A model generated the notes under the pieces. That model was not told the origin of the DNA, did no database searches, and worked only from the letters and a program-made list of their open reading frames with translations. Below, one piece after another: positions 44,056 to 53,221 of a DNA stretch of 64,000 nt. The DNA comes from Flavobacteriaceae bacterium UBA5544 (GTDB lineage Bacteria > Bacteroidota > Bacteroidia > Flavobacteriales > Flavobacteriaceae), in the NCBI GenBank assembly GCA_002426755.1, contig DINI01000019.1:78349-142348 (forward strand), written 5' to 3'. Each line of letters starts with the position of its first letter. Position 1 is the first letter of the stretch. A program made the position numbers and the translations under genes.

Positions 44056-44991
44056 TTGCTCTTGGAATTCCTTAAACCCTATAGTTCGCAAAACAACAGC
44101 TCTTCTGTGGTCACCATTGGGACCTTTGATGGTGTTCATATTGGCCATCAAAAAATTATCGGTCGTCTTATTAAAGTTGGCAAGGAAAAAGAATTAAAAT
44201 CTGTCGTATTGACGTTTTTCCCGCATCCAAGAATGGTCTTACAAAAACACTCGAATTTAAAATTATTGAACACCATCGAAGAGCGTGAAGCCATACTATC
44301 CTCTTTAGGATTGGATCAAATGGTGATCAAAACATTCACTAAAGAGTTTGCAAATCTATCGGCTCATGATTTTGTAAAAACAGTCTTGGTGGATGCTCTG
44401 CATGCAAAACATATCATTATCGGGTACGACCACCAATTTGGAAAAGACAGAAGTGCCAATATTGATGATTTGAAAGCGTTTGGAAAAGAGTTTGGATTTG
44501 AGGTTGAAGAAATTTCAGCACAAGACGTCAAGGATGTTTCGGTTAGTTCCACTAAAATCAGGACCGCGCTTCAGGAAGGAGATATTATCACTGCTAATGC
44601 TTATTTGGGGTATCCTTATTTTTTGACAGGAAAAGTTATAAAAGGAAAGGGATTAGGCAAACAAATCGGATTTCCTACTGCAAATATTCATATTGAAGAA
44701 GATTATAAATTGATACCAAAAGACGGCGTATATCTTGTGAAGGGAATTCTTAAAGAAAAAACACTGTTTGGCATGATGAATATTGGTCACAATCCAACGG
44801 TTGGCGGCATACATCAATCCATTGAGGTGCATTTTTTTGATTTTGAAACTAACATCTATAATGAAAGTATAAGAATTGAATTTCTAGAACGACTTCGTGA
44901 CGAACATAAATTTGCATCCTTGGAATTATTACAAGAACAGCTGAAAAAAGATAAAGTGAACGCTGAAAAACTCTTAAACGCTAATGGTTAA
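44056..44991 (+). CDS. ribF: Bifunctional riboflavin kinase / FAD synthetase
   Basis: The product has about 311 residues. An N-terminal FAD synthetase nucleotidyltransferase (about 1-185; VTIGTFDGVHIGHQKII, FPHPRMVL, VSSTKIRTALQEG) and a C-terminal riboflavin kinase (about 190-305; GKGLGKQIGFPTANI) make FMN and FAD. No ATG exists between the in-frame stop at 44026 and the conserved core, so a TTG (44056 or 44062) is the likely start. The coding region overlaps the following HTTM gene by 8 nt. Confidence 0.94.
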   Translation: MLLEFLKPYSSQNNSSSVVTIGTFDGVHIGHQKIIGRLIKVGKEKELKSVVLTFFPHPRMVLQKHSNLKLLNTIEEREAILSSLGLDQMVIKTFTKEFANLSAHDFVKTVLVDALHAKHIIIGYDHQFGKDRSANIDDLKAFGKEFGFEVEEISAQDVKDVSVSSTKIRTALQEGDIITANAYLGYPYFLTGKVIKGKGLGKQIGFPTANIHIEEDYKLIPKDGVYLVKGILKEKTLFGMMNIGHNPTVGGIHQSIEVHFFDFETNIYNESIRIEFLERLRDEHKFASLELLQEQLKKDKVNAEKLLNANG

Positions 44992-46339
44992 ATTTCTTTT
45001 CAAACGTATAGACAACAGTGCTCTGATTATTTTTCGAATTATTTTCGGACTGCTCATCTTTTTGGAAAGTGTAGGTGCCATTTTTACGGGTTGGTTAGAA
45101 CGTAATTTGATTCAACCAAAATTTACATTTTCATTTATAGGTTTTGAATGGCTACAGCCGCTTCCCGGTAATTGGATGTTTGTTTTTTATGCTCTTATGG
45201 GGGTTTTTGGATTGCTCATCATGGTTGGTTACAAATACCGATTCAGCATGATTGCGTTTACGTTGATGTGGACCGCTACCTATTTAATGCAAAAATCATC
45301 TTATAACAATCATTATTATCTATTGATACTTTTGAGCGCCATTATGGTGTTTCAACCTGCAAACAGATATTGTTCAATCGATGCAAAACTAAAACCGAGC
45401 ATTAAAGATATTTCCATGCCACAATGGTGTACTATGGTTTTTATTTTACAGATGTTCATTGTATATTCCTACGCTTCCATTGCCAAAATGTATCCAGATT
45501 GGCTGGATACCTCGGTCATAGAGGTGATTATGCGAGGCAAAAAAGATTATGTATTGGTCGGAGAATTGCTCCAACAAAAATGGATGCACTATTTCATCAC
45601 CTATGGAGGTCTTTTATTTGATGGATTGATCATTCCATTGTTACTTTATAAACCCACTCGAAAATGGGCATTTTTTATATCCCTATTTTTTCACTTGTTC
45701 AATTCATTTATTTTCCAAGTTGGTATTTTTCCTTACCTATCCATTGCTTTTGCCTTGTTCTTTTTTGAACCTGAAACCGTTCGAAGGCTATTCTTGAAAC
45801 GGAAACCTATTTACGACAAGCATGAAATCATCGTACCGAGCTATAAAACTCCTTTCATGGCTGTTTTTGTACTGTATTTTATCATTCAAATCGGTTTACC
45901 GCTTCGTCATTGGTTTTTTAAGGATAATGTCCTCTGGACCGAAGAAGGCCACAGATTATCATGGCGAATGATGTTGCGTTCCAAAAGTGGTTCTACATCC
46001 TATAAAGTGATTGATGCGAAAACGAATGTTCAAATTCCTATTAATTTAGATGATTATCTCACCAAAAACCAACAACGCACCGCCAGTACAAAACCCGATG
46101 TGATTTGGCAATTTGCACAACATCTAAAAAAGGATTTCGCCAAAAAAGGTATTGACGTCAAGGTCTTTGTCAATGCTCATGTTAGAGTTAATAACAATAA
46201 ACTTCAACGTTTAATCGATCCAGAAGTTGATCTTGCAAATGTAGAATGGGAACCTCTAAAGCATAGTGATTGGTTGTTACCTTTTGACCAAGAAGAAATG
46301 TTTAAAGAAAGAGAGAAAAGAATAGAGAGAAAAGAATAG
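44984..46339 (+). CDS. HTTM-domain integral membrane protein (vitamin K gamma-carboxylase-like)
   Basis: The product has 451 residues with about nine hydrophobic segments in the first 310 residues, followed by a soluble C-terminal part. It resembles the HTTM/VKGC family (IIFRIIFGLLIFLESVG, YSYASIAKMYPDWLD). The family's model enzyme carboxylates Glu residues in animals. The bacterial substrates are unknown, so activity is not assigned. It is translationally coupled to ribF (8-nt overlap). Its last residues (EREKRIERKE) and stop codon are encoded by a purine-rich repeat shared with 50858-50886, so the natural C-terminus may have been changed. Confidence 0.85.
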   Translation: MVKFLFKRIDNSALIIFRIIFGLLIFLESVGAIFTGWLERNLIQPKFTFSFIGFEWLQPLPGNWMFVFYALMGVFGLLIMVGYKYRFSMIAFTLMWTATYLMQKSSYNNHYYLLILLSAIMVFQPANRYCSIDAKLKPSIKDISMPQWCTMVFILQMFIVYSYASIAKMYPDWLDTSVIEVIMRGKKDYVLVGELLQQKWMHYFITYGGLLFDGLIIPLLLYKPTRKWAFFISLFFHLFNSFIFQVGIFPYLSIAFALFFFEPETVRRLFLKRKPIYDKHEIIVPSYKTPFMAVFVLYFIIQIGLPLRHWFFKDNVLWTEEGHRLSWRMMLRSKSGSTSYKVIDAKTNVQIPINLDDYLTKNQQRTASTKPDVIWQFAQHLKKDFAKKGIDVKVFVNAHVRVNNNKLQRLIDPEVDLANVEWEPLKHSDWLLPFDQEEMFKEREKRIERKE

Positions 46340-46344
46340 AGACG
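46316..46344 (+). repeat. Purine-rich dispersed repeat, copy 1
   Basis: This 29-bp block (AAAAGAATAGAGAG followed by AAAAGAATAGAGACG) is identical to 50858-50886. It overlaps the end of the HTTM gene and supplies its stop codon. Confidence 0.75.
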
Positions 46345-46424
46345 GATGACAGGGCACGGACAGCTGAAGTTTGAATTTTACTGAAAACTGCCATTGCGAC
46401 GGTCAACTTTCCAAAAAAACTCGC

Positions 46425-46432
46425 TACTTTTG
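46425..46432 (+). promoter_or_regulatory. -7 element of serS
   Basis: TACTTTTG, an exact TAnnTTTG match, lies 17 nt upstream of the serS ATG. Confidence 0.45.
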
Positions 46433-46449
46433 CCTTCAAATTAAACACT

Positions 46450-47718
46450 ATGTTACAAGTACCTTTTATAAGAGATAATAAGGAAGCCGTTATCAAAGGT
46501 TTGGCAAAGCGAAATATCGACGCCAGTCAAATGATTGACGAAGTCATTTCGTTGGATGAAGATAGACGCAGTCTGCAAACGCAACTGGATTCTGTTTTGG
46601 CGGAATCAAATAGTCTGTCAAAAGAAATTGGCAACTTGTACAAATCAGGTGAGGCCGTAAAGGCCAATCAATTAAAGGAAAAAACGGTTCAATTAAAAGA
46701 AGATTCTAAAACACTTGGCGACCAACTAGATGCCAAAGTTGAAGCTTTGAATCAATTACTGTACAAAATTCCAAACGTACCTTGTTCTTTAGTACCCGCT
46801 GGAAGTTCTGAAACCGACAACGAGGAAGTTTTTAGAGAAGGCGAAATTCCTGTGCTGCATACAGATGCACAACCTCACTGGGAACTTGCCAAAAAATATG
46901 ACATCATAGATTTTGAATTGGGCAATAAAATCACTGGAGCAGGTTTCCCTGTCTATAAAGGGAAAGGTGCTAGATTGCAACGTGCTTTGATAGCTTATTT
47001 TCTAGATAAAAACACTGCTGCTGGATACACCGAGTATCAACTGCCGCATTTGGTAAATGAAGCATCAGGATTTGGAACGGGTCAATTACCAGACAAAGAA
47101 GGTCAAATGTACCATGTCACCGAAGACAACCTATATTTAATTCCAACGGCCGAGGTTCCTGGAACCAATATCTTTAGAGATGAATTGCTCAATGAAAGTG
47201 ACTTGCCTATCGGAATTACAGGTTATACCCCATGTTTCCGACGTGAGGCAGGAAGTTACGGTGCCCATGTGAGAGGTTTGAATCGATTGCACCAATTTGA
47301 CAAAGTCGAAATCTTACGAATTGAGCATCCAACCCGTTCTTATGATGCACTTGACGAAATGGTAGCTCACGTGAAAACTATTTTACAAGAATTAAAACTT
47401 CCATATAGAATTTTACGTCTGTGTGGAGGTGATTTAGGATTTACTTCAGCCCTGACTTATGATTTTGAAGTATTTTCAACGGCTCAAGACCGATGGCTTG
47501 AAATTTCATCTGTATCCAATTTTGAAACGTTTCAGGCCAATCGCTTAAAATTGCGATTCAAAAATTCTGAAGGAAAAAATGAATTGGCACATACACTTAA
47601 TGGAAGCTCTCTTGCACTTCCACGAGTTCTTGCGGGAATTTTAGAGAATTATCAGACGGAAGAAGGTATCAAAATACCAGAGGTCTTGATTCCTTATACA
47701 GGGTTTGATAAAATTTAA
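46450..47718 (+). CDS. serS: Seryl-tRNA synthetase
   Basis: The product has 422 residues. An N-terminal tRNA-binding coiled coil (about 30-105), then the class II core with motif 2 (TPCFRREAGSYG, preceded by IPTAEVPGTN) and motif 3 (LAHTLNGSSLALPRVLAGIL). It charges tRNA-Ser. It is full length, monocistronic, and has its own -7 element and a terminator-like hairpin downstream. Confidence 0.98.
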   Translation: MLQVPFIRDNKEAVIKGLAKRNIDASQMIDEVISLDEDRRSLQTQLDSVLAESNSLSKEIGNLYKSGEAVKANQLKEKTVQLKEDSKTLGDQLDAKVEALNQLLYKIPNVPCSLVPAGSSETDNEEVFREGEIPVLHTDAQPHWELAKKYDIIDFELGNKITGAGFPVYKGKGARLQRALIAYFLDKNTAAGYTEYQLPHLVNEASGFGTGQLPDKEGQMYHVTEDNLYLIPTAEVPGTNIFRDELLNESDLPIGITGYTPCFRREAGSYGAHVRGLNRLHQFDKVEILRIEHPTRSYDALDEMVAHVKTILQELKLPYRILRLCGGDLGFTSALTYDFEVFSTAQDRWLEISSVSNFETFQANRLKLRFKNSEGKNELAHTLNGSSLALPRVLAGILENYQTEEGIKIPEVLIPYTGFDKI

Positions 47719-47739
47719 TTTGTAGGAATTTTACTTATT

Positions 47740-47790
47740 AAAATCGTTGAAATGCTAAAATTTTAGTTCATTCAACGATTTTATTTTATT
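47740..47790 (+). terminator. Terminator after serS
   Basis: The 12-bp stem AAAATCGTTGAA / TTCAACGATTTT encloses an inner CTAAAATTTTAG hairpin and is followed by a T-rich tract. Confidence 0.75.
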
Positions 47791-47854
47791 TTCTTTTGTT
47801 TTATCATAAAAATTTTTGATGTTCGTAGTGTTATTTAAAAAACCTACTTATATC

Positions 47855-47923
47855 ATGAAAAACATAATGCGCCTTGTTTTGCTTGCATCTTTAGTTGTAA
47901 TGGTAAGTAAAATTTTATTTTAG
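47855..47923 (+). CDS. Possible 22-residue hydrophobic peptide or gene remnant
   Basis: The frame encodes MKNIMRLVLLASLVVMVSKILF. It looks like the signal segment of an exported lipoprotein cut off before the lipobox cysteine. It may be a genuine micropeptide, or the remains of a lost gene followed by its old terminator. Evidence is limited to composition and position. Confidence 0.22.
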   Translation: MKNIMRLVLLASLVVMVSKILF

Positions 47924-48027
47924 AAACTCTCTTTTGCTTCCTAAAGAAGCCAAAACATAAAAATGCCCAAGCAGAATAATTGAATCATTTTAAAAGTAAT
48001 GGTTAATAGCACATTTATTTTGATGGT

Positions 48028-48059
48028 AATGCCTGGATGAACGTCCAGGCATTTTTTTT
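48028..48059 (+). terminator. Strong orphan terminator
   Basis: The 10-bp GC-containing stem AATGCCTGGA / TCCAGGCATT has a 6-nt loop and eight T residues. No recognisable full-length gene precedes it. Confidence 0.85.
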
Positions 48060-48117
48060 ATCATATCATTCACAATAAGAAACTGTCTCATTTGTTATAT
48101 TTACATAAATTCATCGC

Positions 48118-49896
48118 ATGAACAAACCGTTTCTCATCTTCTGTTTATTATTTAGCAGTTTACTTTTTGCCCAAAGTGAACAGCTATCTGATGACTATTT
48201 CAAACGTGGTGAATTTGAAAAAGCACTTATTGGCTACAAGCAATTATATCAAAAAAACCCTTCCAACAATAACTTTCTGTTCCAACTCATAAAGACACAT
48301 CAGCAATTAAAACAATATGATGCGGTCCAACAATTACTCTCTGAAAAGATCTTGAGCAACGAAAACCCACAGCTTTTGGTCGAATTGGGATATAATTATC
48401 AGCTTCAAGACAGTATGGACTTGGCAAAAAAATATTATAATGATGCTTTCGCAAAAATTGAAGAAAACCCTAACTATGTCTTTGGGATAGCCAATCAACT
48501 TGAAGAGCATTCTTTATTGGAGGAGGCCATCAAAGTTTATAAAAAAGGGATGGAACTCACCCCAAATCTTAATTTTAATATTCAGCTGGCACAAATCTAT
48601 GGTGAACAGGGAAACGTGGAGGAAATGTTTTCCAATTATATCGATTATATTGAAACCAAACCAGCCTTCATCAACCAGGCCAAGCGCGCATTCAGCGATT
48701 TCGTTTCCGAAAACAAGGAGAATGAAAACAATATCATTTTAAAGAAATTATTACTGAAGAAATTGCAATCACAACCCAATGATTATTGGTACGAATTGTT
48801 AAGTTGGATGTTTGTCCAAGAAAAGGAATATTCAAAATCCTTCACACAAGAAAAAGCACTTTACAAAAGAAATCCAGAAAGTTTAAGTCGAATCATTGAG
48901 TTGGCCATAATGGCTCATGGCGAGAAACAAGATGAAACCGCCACAGATATATTCAATTTTGTACTCGAGACAGCTCAAGATGTTGATACAAAACTATTGG
49001 CAAACCAATATCTTTTAGACATTGAAGTCGAAAATGCATCTGAAAAAGATTATGAATCCATCAACAACAAATATCTAGATATTTTCAAACGATACGGCAC
49101 ATACGAGCAAACCCTTTCATTACAAATTTCTTACGGGAATTTTTTGGCTTTCTATCTCAAAAAACCTCAAGAAGGAAGTGATTTTCTAAAGAAAAGCCTG
49201 CAACTCAACATTCCTCCTTTTCAAGAAGCAAGTGTGAAGTTAAAATTGGGCGACATCCTAGTTTTACAAGAAAAATTTAATGAAGCTTTGATATATTATT
49301 CGCAGATTCAGGCCAATTTAAAAAACAGTACCATTTCACAGGAAGCACGTTTTAAGGTGGCAAAAACCAGTTATTACAAAGGGGATTTTGATTGGGCAGA
49401 ATCACAATTAAAAATTCTAAAAGCTTCCACCTCGCAACTCATCGCAAACGACGCCCTTGATTTGAAGTTGCTCATTTCAGATAATAAATATGAAGACTCA
49501 CTTCATGTTGCCTTAAAATTATACGCTAAAGCAGATTTGCTTGCTTTTCAGAATAGAACTGACGAAGCGATTAGCCTTTTGGACCAAATCCTAACCGAGC
49601 ACAAGGGTGAAAGCATAGAGGACGAAGCGTTGCTAAAACAAGCCCAATTATTTGAAAAGAAAAAACAATACGAAAAAGCTGTTACCAATTATCAATCCAT
49701 CATTGCTAATTATTCCGAAGACATCCTAGCAGACGATGCGTTGTATTTTTTAGCAGAATTGTACAATAATCAATTAGCAGAACCAGAAAAAGCCAAAGAA
49801 CTCTACGAACAAATCATTTTTAAGCACGAGGACAGCATCTACTCGGTAGAAGCCCGTAAGAAGTTCAGAATGTTGCGGGGTGATGCCATAAATTAG
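48118..49896 (+). CDS. Exported tetratricopeptide repeat protein
   Basis: The product has 592 residues. Signal peptide 1-19 (LLFAQ). TPR-like helical repeats run through most of the chain (for example FKRGEFEKALIGYKQLYQKN, KKKQYEKAVTNYQSIIANYS, LADDALYFLAELYNNQ). The C-terminal repeats resemble outer-membrane assembly or tol-associated TPRs. It probably acts as a periplasmic scaffold and no enzymatic motif is seen. Neighbours give no clear pathway. Confidence 0.85.
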   Translation: MNKPFLIFCLLFSSLLFAQSEQLSDDYFKRGEFEKALIGYKQLYQKNPSNNNFLFQLIKTHQQLKQYDAVQQLLSEKILSNENPQLLVELGYNYQLQDSMDLAKKYYNDAFAKIEENPNYVFGIANQLEEHSLLEEAIKVYKKGMELTPNLNFNIQLAQIYGEQGNVEEMFSNYIDYIETKPAFINQAKRAFSDFVSENKENENNIILKKLLLKKLQSQPNDYWYELLSWMFVQEKEYSKSFTQEKALYKRNPESLSRIIELAIMAHGEKQDETATDIFNFVLETAQDVDTKLLANQYLLDIEVENASEKDYESINNKYLDIFKRYGTYEQTLSLQISYGNFLAFYLKKPQEGSDFLKKSLQLNIPPFQEASVKLKLGDILVLQEKFNEALIYYSQIQANLKNSTISQEARFKVAKTSYYKGDFDWAESQLKILKASTSQLIANDALDLKLLISDNKYEDSLHVALKLYAKADLLAFQNRTDEAISLLDQILTEHKGESIEDEALLKQAQLFEKKKQYEKAVTNYQSIIANYSEDILADDALYFLAELYNNQLAEPEKAKELYEQIIFKHEDSIYSVEARKKFRMLRGDAIN

Positions 49897-50003
49897 TTGG
49901 CAGTGTTCAGTAAAAGTTTCCAATCATTAATAAAATGGCAGTAACCTGTGTACATGTATAATATCATTAAAAATAGGGTGCAGTGTTTACACTTTAACAA
50001 TTT

Positions 50004-50516
50004 ATGAACATCGCAGAAACGGATCGACTTCTCATTTCAGAATTCACTTTGGAGGACGCGCCATTCTTTATGGAATTGGTCAACACTCCAAATTGGCTCA
50101 AATATATAGGAGATAGAAATGTTAAAACGGTGGAAGACGCAAAAAATCGTATAGAGACGGGACATCTTAAAAGTTACAAAACCCATCGTTTCGGTTTTTA
50201 TAAATTGCTTTTAAAAGACGAAGGCAACAAACCTATTGGCACTTGTGGACTCATTAAACGAGATACATTAGAACACGTGGATATCGGTTTTGCCATGCTT
50301 CCAGAATATGAGAGAAAAGGATTTGGCTATGAAGCTTCGATTGCCATTATGGATTTGGCCAAGAATAAATTTAAGCTAAAAAAAATCGTAGCCATCACTT
50401 TAGAAAACAATTTGAATTCCATCACTTTATTGAAAAAATTAGGCTTGGTGTATGAAAAAACCGTAAAACCTTTTGACGACGATGAAGAACTCCTGTTATT
50501 TGCAAAAACATTTTAA
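50004..50516 (+). CDS. GNAT family N-acetyltransferase (RimJ/RimL type)
   Basis: The product has 170 residues. It begins with the typical AETDRLLISEFTLEDAPFFMEL segment, has an acetyl-CoA loop (LPEYERKGFGYEASIAIMD) and NLNSITLLKKLGLVYEKTVK near the end. It likely acetylates an amino group of a protein or small molecule; the substrate is unknown. The DUF4286 gene follows after 15 nt. Confidence 0.88.
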   Translation: MNIAETDRLLISEFTLEDAPFFMELVNTPNWLKYIGDRNVKTVEDAKNRIETGHLKSYKTHRFGFYKLLLKDEGNKPIGTCGLIKRDTLEHVDIGFAMLPEYERKGFGYEASIAIMDLAKNKFKLKKIVAITLENNLNSITLLKKLGLVYEKTVKPFDDDEELLLFAKTF

Positions 50517-50531
50517 AATAGATCCATCATC

Positions 50532-50852
50532 ATGATTATATACAACGTTACTTCCAATATTGATAAAGCAGTTCACGACCAATGGCTTGTTTGGATAAAA
50601 GAACATATTCCCCAAGTTTTATCCACAGGATGTTTTACAGAAGCAAAACTTACAAAAGTATTGGTTGAAGAAGACCAAGGAGTAACCTATTCCGTTCAAT
50701 ATAGAGCAAAATCAAGAGAGGATTTGGAGCGTTATTACTCAATATATGCTGATGCTTTAAGGAATGATGCTTTAAAACATTTTTCTGATAAAGTACTTTC
50801 ATTTAGAACTGAATTAGAAGTTATAGATGAATATTCAGTTACGTTTGATTGA
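50532..50852 (+). CDS. DUF4286 family protein
   Basis: The product has 106 residues. It starts MIIYNVTSNIDKAVHDQWL and has VQYRAKSREDLERYY, matching the small DUF4286 family of ferredoxin-like fold proteins in Bacteroidota. Function is unknown. It probably shares an operon with the upstream acetyltransferase. A purine-rich repeat starts 6 nt after its stop. Confidence 0.8.
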   Translation: MIIYNVTSNIDKAVHDQWLVWIKEHIPQVLSTGCFTEAKLTKVLVEEDQGVTYSVQYRAKSREDLERYYSIYADALRNDALKHFSDKVLSFRTELEVIDEYSVTFD

Positions 50853-50857
50853 ATGGA

Positions 50858-50886
50858 AAAAGAATAGAGAGAAAAGAATAGAGACG
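50858..50886 (+). repeat. Purine-rich dispersed repeat, copy 2
   Basis: This copy is identical over 29 bp to 46316-46344 and lies directly after the DUF4286 gene. A pyrimidine-rich relative (CTCTTTT units) occurs at 61513-61550. Confidence 0.75.
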
Positions 50887-51015
50887 TAAGACTTATGTCT
50901 TTAAATCGAATTGACTCATTTTTATCTGCCTCTCTCCGACTTTGCCAGCAAATCTTCCTATCTTCGTGTTTCAGGCTTCCAACTTCAACCTATAACAAAA
51001 AACATTCGTGTATTC

Positions 51016-51828
51016 GTGGCAAAACAAGCAAACTATTCAAAGGATTCAAACCAACATCAGGTCAAAGCAAAAAAACATTTAGGCCAGCACTTTTTGAATG
51101 ATGAAAACATTGCCTCAAAAATTGCCGATACACTTTCTTTAAAAGGTTATAAAAATGTTCTGGAAATTGGTCCGGGCATGGGTGTTTTGACTAAATATTT
51201 GCTAAAAAAAGACACCACTACGCACGTTATCGAAATTGACACGGAATCTGTTGAATATCTGAAGGCTAATTATCTTAATCTTGCCGAAAGAATCATCGAA
51301 AAAGATTTTCTAAAATACGATTTAAAAGAAGTTTTCGATGATGAACCTTTTGCCATTGTTGGGAATTTCCCGTACAATATTTCCTCGCAAATTCTTTTTA
51401 AGACCTTGGAAATGCGAAACCAAATTCCTGAATTTTCTGGAATGTTTCAAAAGGAAGTTGCTCTGCGCATTTGTTCTAGCGAAGGCAGCAAAGTTTACGG
51501 CATACTATCGGTATTGACACAAGCTTTCTACGATGCTGAATATTTGTTTACCGTGCCTCCAAATGTGTTTAATCCGCCTCCAAAAGTAGATTCTGGCGTA
51601 TTGCTCTTAAAACGAAAAGAACACTACGCGCTCCCTTGTGATGAAACTCTATTTTTTAAGGTTGTGAAAATAGGTTTCCAACAACGCCGAAAAACACTTC
51701 GTAACAGTTTAAAAACATTCAATTTATCAGATAATTTAAAAGCAAATGTTATCTTTGACCAACGCCCAGAGCAATTGAGTGTGCAGCAGTTTATCACGTT
51801 AACGCAACTCATTCAAAAGGACATCTAA
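51016..51828 (+). CDS. rsmA: 16S rRNA (adenine1518/1519-N6) dimethyltransferase
   Basis: The open frame begins at an ATG at 50911, but its first 35 residues look non-coding. A GTG at 51016 (MAKQANYSKDSN) fits the usual start shortly before KAKKHLGQHFLND. The product has 270 residues with the SAM-binding motif EIGPGMGVLTKYLL, acidic EIDTES and catalytic NFPYNISSQI (N-F-P-Y, where most relatives have NLPY). It dimethylates helix 45 of 16S rRNA. mgtE follows after 19 nt. Confidence 0.93.
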   Translation: MAKQANYSKDSNQHQVKAKKHLGQHFLNDENIASKIADTLSLKGYKNVLEIGPGMGVLTKYLLKKDTTTHVIEIDTESVEYLKANYLNLAERIIEKDFLKYDLKEVFDDEPFAIVGNFPYNISSQILFKTLEMRNQIPEFSGMFQKEVALRICSSEGSKVYGILSVLTQAFYDAEYLFTVPPNVFNPPPKVDSGVLLLKRKEHYALPCDETLFFKVVKIGFQQRRKTLRNSLKTFNLSDNLKANVIFDQRPEQLSVQQFITLTQLIQKDI

Positions 51829-51847
51829 TTCTTAATCGTTTCCAGTC

Positions 51848-53221
51848 TTGGCAGAAGAAAAAGAAAACATACAGTTTGAGCTAACTGATGAACTCATCAC
51901 GCAAGTCGAACAACTTATCGAACAAAAAAACGACAAGGAACTTCGTAAGCTGTTAAATGAGTTTCACTATGCCGATATTGCCGAAATTCTAGATGAAGTC
52001 AATCTTGATGACGCCATGTATGTCATCAAACTATTAGATTCTGAAACGACCTCTGATATTTTAATGGAACTGGACGATGACAATCGTGAAAAGGTTCTAG
52101 AGCAACTTTCTGCAAAAGAAATTGCGGAAGAAATAGAGGAGCTTGATACCGATGACGCTGCCGACATGATTTCGGAACTTTCTGAAGAGCGCCAAAGAGA
52201 GGTTATCCATCACATTGAAGACGAAGACCATAAAGCCGAAATCACCGAACTATTAAGGTATGATGAAGACACAGCCGGTGGATTGATGGCAAAAGAGCTC
52301 GTCAAGGTTTACGAGACTTGGACCGTTGCAGGGTGTTTACGTCGGATTAGAGGTCAGGCAAAAGATGTGACAAGAGTTCATTCCATCTATGTAGTCAATA
52401 AACAAAACAAATTGATTGGACGACTTTCCTTAAAGGATTTGATTGTTGCCAAAAGCGATGAAAAAATTGCCGATATCTACATCAAAAATGTGGATTATGT
52501 AAAAGTGGACCAAGATCCTGAAGAAGTAGCCAAAGTGATGGCAAAATACGATTTGGAGGCCATTCCTGTAGTAGATGACAACATGATATTGTTAGGTAGA
52601 ATTACGATTGACGATATCGTTGACGTCTTAAAGGAAGAAGCCGAAAAAGATTACCAATTAGCGGCAGGTATTACAGGTGATGTTGAAGCGGATGATAGCA
52701 TTTGGGAGTTGACCAAAGCACGTTTACCATGGCTATTGATTGGTATGTTTGGAGGTATTGGGGCAGCAAGTATTATCAACGGTTTTAGTGCTGCCTTACA
52801 GTTATATCCCGCCTTATTGATGTTTGTCCCATTAATTCAAGCGACAGCTGGTAATGTAGGTGTTCAATCATCAGCCATTGTGGTGCAAGGTCTTGCTAAC
52901 GATTCCATCGATGGGAATATTCTCAACCGTCTTTTTAAGGAATTTTTACTCGGATTGGTCAATGGGCTTGCCATAGCTTGCATCGTCTTACTTATAAGTC
53001 ATTTTGCTTTCAACACTACTTATTATGAGTCCTTAACTATTTGTGTTGCATTAATTGCTGTGATTATTATGGCCGCACTTATTGGTACTTTTATCCCTAT
53101 ATTTCTTGACAAAAGAGGCGTGGATGCTGCCGTTGCTACTGGACCATTTATTACAACAAGCAATGATGTCTTTGGCATTTTGATGTATTTTCTAATTGCA
53201 AAAATGATTTTAGGATTTTAA
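51848..53221 (+). CDS. mgtE: MgtE-type magnesium transporter
   Basis: The product has 457 residues from a TTG start (MAEEKENIQFELTDE), as no ATG is available before the conserved N domain. The acidic superhelical N domain (about 15-130; DDAADMISELSEERQ), two CBS domains (about 135-255) and a five-helix channel domain (about 285-457; PALLMFVPLIQATAGNVGVQSS, GVDAAVATGPFITTSNDVFG) are all present. The cytosolic domains sense Mg2+ and gate the channel. Its stop codon directly abuts the next gene. Confidence 0.95.
   Translation: MAEEKENIQFELTDELITQVEQLIEQKNDKELRKLLNEFHYADIAEILDEVNLDDAMYVIKLLDSETTSDILMELDDDNREKVLEQLSAKEIAEEIEELDTDDAADMISELSEERQREVIHHIEDEDHKAEITELLRYDEDTAGGLMAKELVKVYETWTVAGCLRRIRGQAKDVTRVHSIYVVNKQNKLIGRLSLKDLIVAKSDEKIADIYIKNVDYVKVDQDPEEVAKVMAKYDLEAIPVVDDNMILLGRITIDDIVDVLKEEAEKDYQLAAGITGDVEADDSIWELTKARLPWLLIGMFGGIGAASIINGFSAALQLYPALLMFVPLIQATAGNVGVQSSAIVVQGLANDSIDGNILNRLFKEFLLGLVNGLAIACIVLLISHFAFNTTYYESLTICVALIAVIIMAALIGTFIPIFLDKRGVDAAVATGPFITTSNDVFGILMYFLIAKMILGF

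Larger units (their letters stand above)
47719..48117. other. Gap with a possible short transcript
   Basis: After the serS terminator this 399-nt gap contains a 22-codon signal-peptide-like frame (47855-47923), no other convincing ORF, and a strong terminator at 48028-48059. A transcript of roughly 200 nt is therefore likely, either a small RNA or the decayed start of a lipoprotein gene. Confidence 0.45.

Noticed and set aside
50911..51015. N-terminal extension of the rsmA frame
   Set aside because: The residues do not resemble RsmA. The DNA looks intergenic and a GTG directly before the conserved region gives a normal-length protein.
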